Source of the DNA: Deltaproteobacteria bacterium
Lineage (GTDB): Bacteria; Myxococcota; JADLHZ01
Direction of reading: 5' to 3'
Length of the DNA: 64,000 nt
Assembly: GCA_020848545.1 (NCBI GenBank)
Contig: JADLHZ010000085.1
Coordinates: forward strand, 62,001-126,000
Under the pieces are notes generated by a model. That model was given only the letters and a program-made list of their open reading frames with translations. It searched no databases and was not told where the DNA came from. Both the position numbers and the translations under genes were made by a program. Shown here piece by piece: positions 43,062-51,213 of the stretch (the first letter of the stretch is position 1; the number at the start of each line of letters is the position of its first letter).

Positions 43062-45364
43062 CAGTAGTCAATGATGCCCTTCGACGCGTCCGGCATCGGG
43101 TCGTAGATCCCGGCAAGCGGCGTCGCTTGGCGTTTGTAGATGAGCCGATACGCCGCGAAGTTCGCCGTCACTTTCTTCACGTAGTCGCGCGTCTCTCGGA
43201 ACGGGATCTCCTCGACGAAGACGTCGAAGGGGAGCTCACGCAGGCGCAGGAGCCACTGGTCGACCGAGAATGGCCCCGCGTTGTATGCCGCCGCCGCGAG
43301 CGCCGGGTGGTTCGAGAAGTTCGACATCAGGCGCGCGAGGTACGCCGTGCCGAGGCGGATGTTCACTTCGGGCTGTACGAAGGTCGACGGCGGCGGCTCG
43401 CCGATCTCACGCGCGATCCGCTGCGCCGTCTTCGGGATGAGCTGCAAGAGGCCTTGCGCGTCGGCCCACGATTTCGCCTCGGTCTTGAAGGTGCTCTCTT
43501 GGCGCATGACGGCGTAGACGAGCTCCTCCTGCACGCTGAAGCGATCCGACGCCGGCTTGACGTACTTGGCGAAGGCGCGGGGATAGGCCAGCTCGAGCAC
43601 GCTGCGCTGCTCTTCGTTGATCGACGTCGGCGAGAGCGGCTCGCGCAGCACGCGTCCGAACTTCGCCTTGGCGATGACGAAGCCGCGGAAGTGATCTTCC
43701 AGGCGCTCGTGCAAGTGCGCGAGCATCAGCGCGTCGTCTTGGTTCTCGGGGATCGGCACGTCGCGCATCGCCTTCGACGCGAGATCGAAGAGCCCGAGCT
43801 GCCAGAACAAGGACGCGCGCATGAACTGGCGCAGCCCGGCCGGAAATGCGCCACGCATCATCGCCATGACCTCGGTCGGCTGCAACGGCGACCTGGCGGC
43901 GAGCGGCGGCGGCACCGCGGGCTCGGGCGCCTTCGCTGGGCCACCGCTCAACATGCGCAGGCGCTCGCTCGACAACCAACCGTAGTACGCCCAAGGATCG
44001 TCGCCGCGCACGCGCTCATAGAGATCGACGGCCTCGTTCCTCTTGCCTTCAGCCTCGCGCATGCGGGCGATCCAGTATTGCAGGCGTGGGATCAGCGGGC
44101 TCGTCGGGTTCTTCTCGATGATCTCGCGCCACGTTTTTTGCGCCTGCGCGTTGTCGCCGGCGCGGTAGTAGCTCCAGCCGAGAAACCAGCGCGCGTCGTT
44201 CGCCTTCGGATCGCGCTGATTGTCGGCGATGAACTTTTGGAAGAGCTTGCGCGCTTCGACGACGTTGCCGCTGTCGCGCAGGAGGACCGCTTCGAGGAGC
44301 TGCGAATCGCGCTTGACCTTGGCGACGGTCGACTCGGTCGCGAGCGTGCTCATCACCTTCGCGGCCTCGGGGTAGCGCTGCAGCTGCGAGAACGCGCGGC
44401 CGATGACGCGCAAGACGTCGTGGCGCAATTCTTTGTTCGACTGCACCGGCGCTTGCTTCAACAGCAGCTCACAGAGCTCGACCGCCACCTCCGGCACCTT
44501 GCGGCGCAGCGCCGACGATGCGCGCCGGAGCAGCACGCCGGCTTTGCGCTCGGGCGTCAGCTCTTTTTTGTGCTCGGTGAGGACGCTGAGCAAAAGCGAC
44601 TCCGCCTCTTCGTCGCGGCCTAGGCGGGCGAGCTCTCTGCCGCGCGCAAGCTTCTCGTCGAGCGTGAGGCGGGCGTCCAGCTGGTGCTTCGTCGCGAGAT
44701 CGTAGGCCAGCGTGCGCGCCTTCTCGCCCTGCGGAAAGTGCGGATAGTAGATCCACACGCGCTTGTAGATCGCGAGCGCCTCCTTCGGATCGCCGGTGTC
44801 TTCGGCCCAGCGCGCCTGCAGGAGCAACAAGCGCACGAGGCGCGGCTCGTCGGGGGTGCGCACGAGGAGGTCGTTGAGCGTCTCGCTCGCTTTTTCGCGC
44901 CGGCCGGTGCGCAAGTACACCTGCGCCAACATCTCCGCAGCGTCTTCCTTCGTCGTCGTGTCGAGCGCGCGCGCCTGCAGCTCGACGAGCACGCGCTCGG
45001 CCGGCTCTTCGAGCTTGCCGCCGATCAACGCTTCGGCGAGGCGCAGCGAGATGAAGTCGTAGAGATCGGCGAGCTCGGCGCGGGCGAGCTCGAGCGAGAA
45101 CACGGCCTCGTCGAAGCGGCTGGCCTGCAGCTCGAGCATGCCCAAGAGAAAATGCGCGCGGCCGACGAGCGCCGACTTCGGCCGCTGTTGGATGTAGCGG
45201 CGCAACGCCTGCTCGCTCGGGTCGTCGACGAAGAGCAAGGCATCGCTGAACACGGAGTCAGCGTCGGCGGGCGCCGGTTGGGTCGTGGGCTTCTCCGCTG
45301 CGCTCCCGTCAGAAGGAGCGACCAGCATCAGGACGCTGAGACATGTCGCGGAGAGGAGACGCAT
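43061..45364 (-). CDS. Soluble lytic murein transglycosylase with TPR region
   Basis: 767 residues from ATG 45364 with a signal peptide (RLLSATCLSVLMLVAPSDGSA). TPR-like helices fill about 40-540, as in the U/L-domain superhelix of Slt70. The C-terminal SLT domain (about 590-760) carries catalytic Glu in AVMRQESTFKTEAKSWADAQGLLQLIP, then AYNAGPFSVDQWLLRL and ETRDYVKKV. It cleaves the MurNAc-GlcNAc bond of peptidoglycan, producing 1,6-anhydro ends. Coupled to the downstream kinase gene. Confidence 0.93.
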   Translation of the reverse strand: MRLLSATCLSVLMLVAPSDGSAAEKPTTQPAPADADSVFSDALLFVDDPSEQALRRYIQQRPKSALVGRAHFLLGMLELQASRFDEAVFSLELARAELADLYDFISLRLAEALIGGKLEEPAERVLVELQARALDTTTKEDAAEMLAQVYLRTGRREKASETLNDLLVRTPDEPRLVRLLLLQARWAEDTGDPKEALAIYKRVWIYYPHFPQGEKARTLAYDLATKHQLDARLTLDEKLARGRELARLGRDEEAESLLLSVLTEHKKELTPERKAGVLLRRASSALRRKVPEVAVELCELLLKQAPVQSNKELRHDVLRVIGRAFSQLQRYPEAAKVMSTLATESTVAKVKRDSQLLEAVLLRDSGNVVEARKLFQKFIADNQRDPKANDARWFLGWSYYRAGDNAQAQKTWREIIEKNPTSPLIPRLQYWIARMREAEGKRNEAVDLYERVRGDDPWAYYGWLSSERLRMLSGGPAKAPEPAVPPPLAARSPLQPTEVMAMMRGAFPAGLRQFMRASLFWQLGLFDLASKAMRDVPIPENQDDALMLAHLHERLEDHFRGFVIAKAKFGRVLREPLSPTSINEEQRSVLELAYPRAFAKYVKPASDRFSVQEELVYAVMRQESTFKTEAKSWADAQGLLQLIPKTAQRIAREIGEPPPSTFVQPEVNIRLGTAYLARLMSNFSNHPALAAAAYNAGPFSVDQWLLRLRELPFDVFVEEIPFRETRDYVKKVTANFAAYRLIYKRQATPLAGIYDPMPDASKGIIDY

Positions 45365-45422
45365 GACCAAGGTAAAACATGGTCATCCGAGGAAAGGCGT
45401 TTTGCAAGAAGTCCCGCGGTGA

Positions 45423-45731
45423 TTACCAGCGGTTTTGACGGCCACCGCCGCCCGCGCCGTCGCGGAAGCGGGGGGTGCGCGGCTCGATCGGACGGGCTTC
45501 GTTCACCGTCAACGTGCGGCCGCCGAGCGACTGGCCGTTCATGCCTTCGATCGCCTGCTGCGCTTCGTCATCGCCGCCCATCTCGACGAAGCCGAAACCC
45601 TTGGAGCGACCGCTGTCGCGATCCAGGATCACTTTGGCCGACGTGACCTGACCGAAGCGCTGAAACGCTTGACCCAGTTCTTCATCGGAAATGCTGAAGG
45701 GGAGATTGCCAACGTAAAGCTTCGTACCCAT
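45423..45731 (-). CDS. RRM-domain RNA-binding protein
   Basis: 102 residues. One RRM with RNP2 LYVGNL (5-10) and RNP1 KGFGFVEM (44-51), then an Arg/Gly-rich tail (FRDGAGGGGRQNRW). The ribosome site GAGGA lies about seven bases before ATG. Such glycine-rich RRM proteins bind single-stranded RNA and are often cold-induced in cyanobacteria and myxobacteria. A leader of up to 278 bp lies between it and divergent comEC. Confidence 0.93.
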   Translation of the reverse strand: MGTKLYVGNLPFSISDEELGQAFQRFGQVTSAKVILDRDSGRSKGFGFVEMGGDDEAQQAIEGMNGQSLGGRTLTVNEARPIEPRTPRFRDGAGGGGRQNRW

Positions 45732-46009
45732 GAACCATCCTCAAAACAAACTTTGCCGCCAACCACCACCAAGCACAGCGCGAAGCAGTGGGTGGCCTGC
45801 GAACGGGCGGCGGATTAGCAACAGGTTTTTCCTTTGTCACTGGACCAGTCACTTTTTTTCGTTCGTGGACGTCGACGATTTCCCGTGAGCGTGGCGGTGG
45901 AAAAGCAGCGGCCACGGGGATCGTTGATCGCGAGGCGAGACAGGGCGGTAGACGATCCGGAGCTGCGACGATTTGACGGCCCGATCGGAGTCGGCGATCG
46001 CCCCGCGCC
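45732..46009. promoter_or_regulatory. Divergent region between the RRM gene and comEC, with a dyad
   Basis: 278 bp without a gene. At 45836-45852 there is a dyad (GTCACTGGACCAGTCAC, core ACTGGACCAGT) next to a T-run (45853 on), AT-richer than its surroundings. It could be an operator, a weak terminator or part of the RRM gene leader. No riboswitch or known RNA was recognised. Confidence 0.35.
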
Positions 46010-48316
46010 ATGCGTGACGAATCTCTGCTCGCGATCGCTCTGCTCCTTTGGCTCGCCGCCGCGTTCGGTCTTTCGTTTTCGAGCGGCGCGGCGTGCGCGG
46101 CGTTCGGGGTCGCTGGCCTCTTCTTCGGCGCGTGGGCGCTCGCATTGCGACAGAAGGCCCCTGCCGTCGTTGCTCTGATCGCCTTTTGCGCCGGCCATGC
46201 CGCGCTGTTTTCGCACCGGGCGCTCACGCGTTTGGCGTCGATCCCTTTCGGCGAAGTCCGCGCCGAGCTCACCTTCGAAACCGCGCCAGCCCTCGTCGAG
46301 CCAGACGCGCCATGGATGCGCGCCGAGCCGGCGCCGCCTCGCTATCGCGCCCGTGCCCGGGTCGAGGCGATCGACGAGCGCCCGGTGTCGCCGTTTTCGA
46401 TCTGGCTCAGCGTGGCGAGCGAAGCGTGGCTCCCAGGCGATCGCGCGACGGTCATCGGCGAGCTGCGGGCGCTCCCCGGGCCGCAGTGGGCGTACGACTC
46501 TGATCCACAAACAATCGCGCTCCGCCGCGGCGTGTTCGCGACGGTCGCCGCGACGAACCCGGCGCTCGCCGAGCGGCTCGGTCCCTCGGCCGATTTTGCG
46601 ATCGCCCGCGCCCAGGCCGCCGCCAGCGCCCGGTTCATGGCGCAAGCGAACGGCGCCGGCGCAGCGACCGCCGCGGCGATGATCCTCGGCGACCGGCGCT
46701 TCCTCTCGCAGCAGGACGAAGAGGCGATGGCCCGCGCCGGGTTCGTTCATGTGATCAGCGTCTCCGGCTTGCACCTGAGCGCCCTCGGCCTACTGCTCTG
46801 GCTGGTGCTCCGCCGAGGGTTTCGCGCCTCACCAAAGATCGCGGCGCCGGCCGCGCTCCTCTTCGTGTGGGCCTATGCGCTCTTCTCGGGTGCCGAGGCA
46901 CCGGCGCTGCGCAGCGCGATCATGCAGACGCTGACGCTCATCGCGCTGGCGAACGATCGCGTCGCCGCGCCGAAGCGCACGCTCGCCCTGAGCCTCGCCG
47001 CGCTCTGCCTCGTTTGGCCGGAGTCGACCCGCGATCCGAGCTTCGCGTTCTCCTTCATCACGATGCTCGCGTTGATCGTCGTGACTCCGCGACTGCGCTT
47101 GCCGGAGCGGCGTTGGCTGAAGGCACCTGTCGCGCTCGTGGCCGCGGCGTGCATCGCCAGCATCGCCGCTTGGCCTCTGTCGGCTTGCTGGTTCGGCAAC
47201 ATCGCGATCGCCGGCGTGATCACGAACCTCGTCGCGGTCCCGCTGGCCACCTTCGTCATGCTCCCGCTCGGCGTGCTCTGGCTGCTGAGCTTCGGGGCGT
47301 TGCCTTTTCTTGCGGCTTGGCTCGCGCTCGCCGGCGAGGGGCTCGTCGCGATCGCGCACGCCGTGCCGATGACGCTGGCGCCGGACGTCCTCCTGCGCGA
47401 TCCAGAGGTGATCCTGGCCTACGCCGCGTTGGCCTGCGTCGCGAGCGCGCACCCTGCGCTGCGGCGGCCGGCGATCGCCTTCGCCGCAGCGTTCTTCGTC
47501 CTCTTCGCACAGCCGGCGGTCGCGCGCTGGACCTCGTCCGATCTGACGCTGCACACGCTGCCGGTCGGGCAAGGCGATGGCCATGTGCTCTTCTTGCCCG
47601 GGGGGACGACGATCGTGATCGACGGGGGTGGCACGCCCGACGGCCGCGTCGATCCCGGCCGTCGGGTGCTGCGCCCGTTCTTGCTCGCCCATCGCGTGCG
47701 ATCTTTGGACGCCGTCGTTCTGACGCACGCGCATCCCGATCACTATGGCGGCCTCGCCGATGTCGTCACGCACTTCGCCACGGACGCGTTCGTCTGGCCG
47801 GGCCAAGGCGGCGAGAGCACAGGCATGCGTCACCTCTTGGCGCTGGTGCGCGGCGCGCGGATCGACGAGCGCCTCGCCGCCGGCGCGCGCTTACCCGCGG
47901 CGCTCACCGTGTTGCATCCGCTGCCGGGCGGCGCCGAGCCGTACTATGGCGAGCTATCGCTCAACGATAACGCGATCGTCCTTCGCGCCGCGCACGCCGG
48001 GCGGTCGATCCTCCTCACCGGCGACGTCGAGGCGATCGGCGAGGACCTGCTGCAAACACCGCCCGCCGATGTATTAAAATTAGCACATCACGGCAGTCGC
48101 ACCTCGACCAGCGCGGAGTTTCTCGCGCGCGTGCGGCCCTCGATCGCCGTGGTGTCCGCCGGTCGCGACAGCCCCTTCGGCCATCCGCACGCCGACGTCG
48201 TCGCGCGGCTCGCCGGCGCCGGTGTGCCTTTGTTGCGCACGGACACGAGCGGGGCGGTCGAGGTCCGCATCGGCGCTGACGGCGTCCTGCGCGCTACGGC
48301 GTTTCACGAGGAGTGA
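46010..48316 (+). CDS. comEC: DNA internalisation protein ComEC/Rec2
   Basis: 768 residues. The order is that of ComEC: an N-terminal DUF4131-like membrane region, an OB-type domain (about 80-165), a competence membrane domain (about 200-500, with GFVHVISVSGLHLSALGLLLWL), and a C-terminal metallo-beta-lactamase-like domain (about 510-768) with THAHPDHYGGL (HxHxDH) and LAHHGS. It forms the inner-membrane channel for single-stranded DNA in natural transformation. No other com gene is near. Confidence 0.95.
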   Translation: MRDESLLAIALLLWLAAAFGLSFSSGAACAAFGVAGLFFGAWALALRQKAPAVVALIAFCAGHAALFSHRALTRLASIPFGEVRAELTFETAPALVEPDAPWMRAEPAPPRYRARARVEAIDERPVSPFSIWLSVASEAWLPGDRATVIGELRALPGPQWAYDSDPQTIALRRGVFATVAATNPALAERLGPSADFAIARAQAAASARFMAQANGAGAATAAAMILGDRRFLSQQDEEAMARAGFVHVISVSGLHLSALGLLLWLVLRRGFRASPKIAAPAALLFVWAYALFSGAEAPALRSAIMQTLTLIALANDRVAAPKRTLALSLAALCLVWPESTRDPSFAFSFITMLALIVVTPRLRLPERRWLKAPVALVAAACIASIAAWPLSACWFGNIAIAGVITNLVAVPLATFVMLPLGVLWLLSFGALPFLAAWLALAGEGLVAIAHAVPMTLAPDVLLRDPEVILAYAALACVASAHPALRRPAIAFAAAFFVLFAQPAVARWTSSDLTLHTLPVGQGDGHVLFLPGGTTIVIDGGGTPDGRVDPGRRVLRPFLLAHRVRSLDAVVLTHAHPDHYGGLADVVTHFATDAFVWPGQGGESTGMRHLLALVRGARIDERLAAGARLPAALTVLHPLPGGAEPYYGELSLNDNAIVLRAAHAGRSILLTGDVEAIGEDLLQTPPADVLKLAHHGSRTSTSAEFLARVRPSIAVVSAGRDSPFGHPHADVVARLAGAGVPLLRTDTSGAVEVRIGADGVLRATAFHEE

Positions 48317-48361
48317 TCGTCTGTGTTGACTAAGTCCCTAGCTAAGTTCAAGCTGCGAAGC

Positions 48362-48610
48362 ATGCGCCGCGTGAGCACACACCAGGCCAAGAGCCAGCTT
48401 TCGAAGCTCCTGGCCGGCGTCGAGCGCGGCGAGGCCGTCGTCATTCTCCGCCGCGACAAGGCGATCGCGAAGCTCGTTCGGGCCGAAGATAAACCCAGCG
48501 CGCGTCAACGTCCCCGCGTCGGCACGGTCACGTCTGCGAAGGTGACAGCGAGCGCCGACGCGTTCACGCCGCTCGACGCAGACGCGCTCGCCGCCTGGGG
48601 GATCGCATGA
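48362..48610 (+). CDS. Phd/YefM-type antitoxin
   Basis: 82 residues from ATG 48362; a GTG at 48323 would add 13. The N-terminus MRRVSTHQAKSQLSKLLAGV followed by VERGEAVVILRRDKAIAKLV is the Phd/YefM DNA-binding half. The C-terminus is a toxin-binding tail. Its stop overlaps the start of the PIN-domain gene (ATGA), a type II toxin-antitoxin layout. Likely represses its own promoter. Confidence 0.92.
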   Translation: MRRVSTHQAKSQLSKLLAGVERGEAVVILRRDKAIAKLVRAEDKPSARQRPRVGTVTSAKVTASADAFTPLDADALAAWGIA

Positions 48611-48993
48611 CGCGGCTACTCCTCGACACGTGCACCTTCGTTTGGCTGGTCGCTGAGCCACGCAAGCTCGGGCGCGCAGCCAAGAAGGCGATCGACGCCG
48701 CCGAGACGCTGGTCTTGAGCGACGTCACAGCCCTCGAAGTTTGCCTGAAGTGGCGCGCGGGAAAGCTGCGCCTGCCGGAACCGCCGCGGCGCTGGATCAC
48801 CGAGCAAGCCGAGGCTTGGCACGTCGAATGGCTGAGCCTTCGGCAAGAGCACATGTTCCGCGCGAGCGAGCTCGAGCCGATTCATGCGGATCCCTACGAC
48901 CGGCTGCTCGTGGCGCAAGCTCTCTCGGAGAACCTGCGCATCGTCACCCCCGACGAGGGCATCGCCCGTTATCCTGTCAGCACGCTCTGGTGA
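48607..48993 (+). CDS. VapC-type PIN-domain toxin
   Basis: 128 residues. The acidic set of PIN ribonucleases is complete: D7 (LLLDTCTFVWL), E44 (SDVTALEV), D95/D98 (ADPYDRLLVAQA) and D116 (TPDEG). Such toxins cut tRNA or rRNA in a Mg-dependent way and are neutralised by the antitoxin encoded just upstream. The pair lies between comEC and a PEGA lipoprotein, not in a mobile element. Confidence 0.93.
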   Translation: MTRLLLDTCTFVWLVAEPRKLGRAAKKAIDAAETLVLSDVTALEVCLKWRAGKLRLPEPPRRWITEQAEAWHVEWLSLRQEHMFRASELEPIHADPYDRLLVAQALSENLRIVTPDEGIARYPVSTLW

Positions 48994-49042
48994 CCGCGTC
49001 GAGAAGTCGTGGCCCGCGCGCGTCCATGTTAAACCATGATGC

Positions 49043-49825
49043 ATGCGCATGACGTTCGCCTTCGCGCTCATGACGCTCGCCGCCTGCGAGCAAGTGAAGG
49101 AAGCGAAGTCTTTCTTCCAAGCCCGTCCGGTCGACGACAAGACCGCGATCGAGGTCGACACGACGCCGCGGCTCGGCGCCGGCGTCACGGGCAGCGTGTT
49201 CATCGACGGCAACAAGGTGGCGGCGAAGACCCCGCACAAGGAGAAGCCGCTGCCGCCGGGCAAGCACACGATCCGTATCGAAGCGAAGGGCTACATCAGC
49301 CAAGAGATGGAAGTGGACGCCAAAGAAGGCGAGGTCACGCAGATCTCGCTCGCGTTGAAGCTGATGCCGCCTGCGCCTGGACAAAAATCGACGCAGACCA
49401 ACGGCGGACAGCCGAGCAGCGGCAGCGGCAAGAAAAAGGGCGGCAAGGTCGAGAAGGAAGAAGAGGACAAAGAGGAGGCCGCCGAGCCCGCGTCGCACAT
49501 CACGAAGACGCTGCTCGTCACCACGACGCCGGCGCAGCCCGTGTTCCTGGACGGCGCGTCAGTCGGCAACGGCACGGGGCTACGCCTGGATGTCGCACGC
49601 ACGACAGGCGAGCTGCGCCTGGGCGACGGCATCACCTTCACTTATTCGAACAAGCGCACCGGCGTGCGCATGCAGGTGAAGGATCTCGGCGATCGGAGCG
49701 TCGTCGTCGACGGCAACGCGATCACGGCGAAGAAGAGCATCGAGATCGACACGCGGCCGCGACGGATCGAGATCACGGATATTGAAGGGAAGCGGATCGT
49801 CGCGCTGATGAAGATCGTGGAATAA
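49043..49825 (+). CDS. PEGA-domain lipoprotein
   Basis: 260 residues. A short lipoprotein signal (MRMTFAFALMTLAAC) is followed by a PEGA-like domain (about 35-110: VTGSVFIDGNKVAAKTPHKEKPLPPGKHTIRIEAKGY), a Lys/Glu-rich linker (KKKGGKVEKEEEDKEE) and a second beta-rich module (about 150-260). Likely an outer-membrane lipoprotein; PEGA domains are also used by the kinase at 2780. No ribosome site is visible. Downstream lies a large imperfect hairpin. Confidence 0.75.
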   Translation: MRMTFAFALMTLAACEQVKEAKSFFQARPVDDKTAIEVDTTPRLGAGVTGSVFIDGNKVAAKTPHKEKPLPPGKHTIRIEAKGYISQEMEVDAKEGEVTQISLALKLMPPAPGQKSTQTNGGQPSSGSGKKKGGKVEKEEEDKEEAAEPASHITKTLLVTTTPAQPVFLDGASVGNGTGLRLDVARTTGELRLGDGITFTYSNKRTGVRMQVKDLGDRSVVVDGNAITAKKSIEIDTRPRRIEITDIEGKRIVALMKIVE

Positions 49826-49834
49826 CTCGTCAAC

Positions 49835-49985
49835 GATCTCCTGCTCGTGCTCGGATGCGTGCTCGTGCTCGTTGCCGTGCACGGGAACGGTCACGGTCAC
49901 CGTCACGAGATCGCCAACGGCTCCGTGTACGTTCCCGTGCAAGAGCACGAGCAGGAGCACGTTCCCGGGCACGAGCAGGAGGATC
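49835..49985. terminator. Large imperfect stem-loop between convergent genes
   Basis: Left arm 49835-49896 (GATCTCCTGCTCGTGCTC... to ...CACGG) is nearly complementary to right arm 49923-49985 (CCGTGTACGTTCCCGTG... to ...GAGGATC) with small bulges, around a loop of 26 bases. The arms use repeated CTCGTG and GTTCCCGTG words. It fills the 170-bp gap between two convergent stop codons and likely stops transcription both ways; a similar word set was not seen elsewhere in the window. Confidence 0.6.
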
Positions 49986-49995
49986 GAGGGCGAAT

Positions 49996-51213
49996 TCAGA
50001 TCACTCTGGCGATCGCCGCGACGCCAGGGTGCGCGGGCGCGAGCGTCTTCGCCCACTCGAACGCACGCAACGCCCGCCCGTGATCGTGCAAGTGGTGCAG
50101 CGCGAGCTCGCACGCCATCAACAACGCATCGAGCGCGTGCTGCTCGGAGGCTTCGGCCAGGCGCTCGCACGCCGCCACCGCCAGCGCGTAGTCGGCGTCC
50201 GCGATCGCGAGATCGATGACGAAGCGATGCGCGGCCGCCGAGCTCGGATCGAGACGCACCGCCTCCTCGCCGAGCGCGCGGGCCTGCGCCGCGTCGTCGA
50301 GCTCGTGCGCGAGGACGATCGCCGACATCAGAACGACGTCGCTCTTCTCCTCTCGCTCCCCTGCCGGCAACGCCAGCACGTGCTGCGCGTACGCTGCCAC
50401 GAGCTCTCTGTATCGCCGCCCGCGGCGCAGCGTCGCTTCGGTCGCCCGCAGCTCGTCGAGGTCGACGATCGCCCGCGCGACCTCGGCGGCGCTCGCGACG
50501 GCCGTGCTCGCGCCGAGCAAAGGCATGCCCGCGAGGTGCTCGAAGATCGTCTGCGCCCGCGTCGGATCGAGGAGCGGCCCGCGGCAGAGATCGTAGAGCC
50601 GCTTCAAGTAGCGGCGCTCGCCGTCACGCTCGCTCGTGCGCGTCGCCAGGTCTTCGAGCAGCGCCGCGAGAGCTTGGTAGCCCTGCGCCTCTTCGGCGAG
50701 CGCTTGCGCCTCGTCCCACAGCCGCTCGTCGGCAGGGCGCACGCGTATGGCGCGCAAGAGCTCGAAGAACGCGCGATCCGGCTGGTGCAAGCGCAGGTGG
50801 GCGTGGGCCGCGCGCCGATGCAGATCGACGCGCTGCTCCTCATGGCCGGGCCGGCGCAGCTGCAAGAGCCGTGCGGCGATTCCGCGCACGAGCGCGGCGT
50901 CGTCATGCTCCACCTCGGCGAGATCGAGCAGCGCGCGCGCCGACGCGATGTGCGAGGGATCTTCGTCGAGCGCGCGGGCATAAGTGCGGATCGCTCCGCG
51001 TGTGTCTTCGCCCTCCCGGTACGCTTCACCGATTTGAAACCATAGCGCCGCCCGTTGCGGTGGAAGAAGCGTCACCGCGGCGCGCTGCAAGAACGCGTCG
51101 ACCGCCTCGGCGATCTTGCGCTTATCCGCCGGGTTCTCGGTGGCGATGCGCAGCCGCTCGATGTCTTTGGCGGCGAAACCCTCTTTGAGCAGCGTGCGGA
51201 GCGCGTCGCTCAT
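49996..51213 (-). CDS. TPR-type helical repeat protein
   Basis: 405 residues, no signal peptide, helical throughout. TPR-like units recur, for example AALWFQIGEAYREGEDTRGAIRTYARALDEDPSHIASA and a final FEWAKTLAPAHPGVAAIA. Such proteins act as protein-protein scaffolds. It is the last gene of the operon that starts with the TonB-receptor fusion; 4-bp overlap with the lipoprotein gene. Confidence 0.75.
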   Translation of the reverse strand: MSDALRTLLKEGFAAKDIERLRIATENPADKRKIAEAVDAFLQRAAVTLLPPQRAALWFQIGEAYREGEDTRGAIRTYARALDEDPSHIASARALLDLAEVEHDDAALVRGIAARLLQLRRPGHEEQRVDLHRRAAHAHLRLHQPDRAFFELLRAIRVRPADERLWDEAQALAEEAQGYQALAALLEDLATRTSERDGERRYLKRLYDLCRGPLLDPTRAQTIFEHLAGMPLLGASTAVASAAEVARAIVDLDELRATEATLRRGRRYRELVAAYAQHVLALPAGEREEKSDVVLMSAIVLAHELDDAAQARALGEEAVRLDPSSAAAHRFVIDLAIADADYALAVAACERLAEASEQHALDALLMACELALHHLHDHGRALRAFEWAKTLAPAHPGVAAIARVI

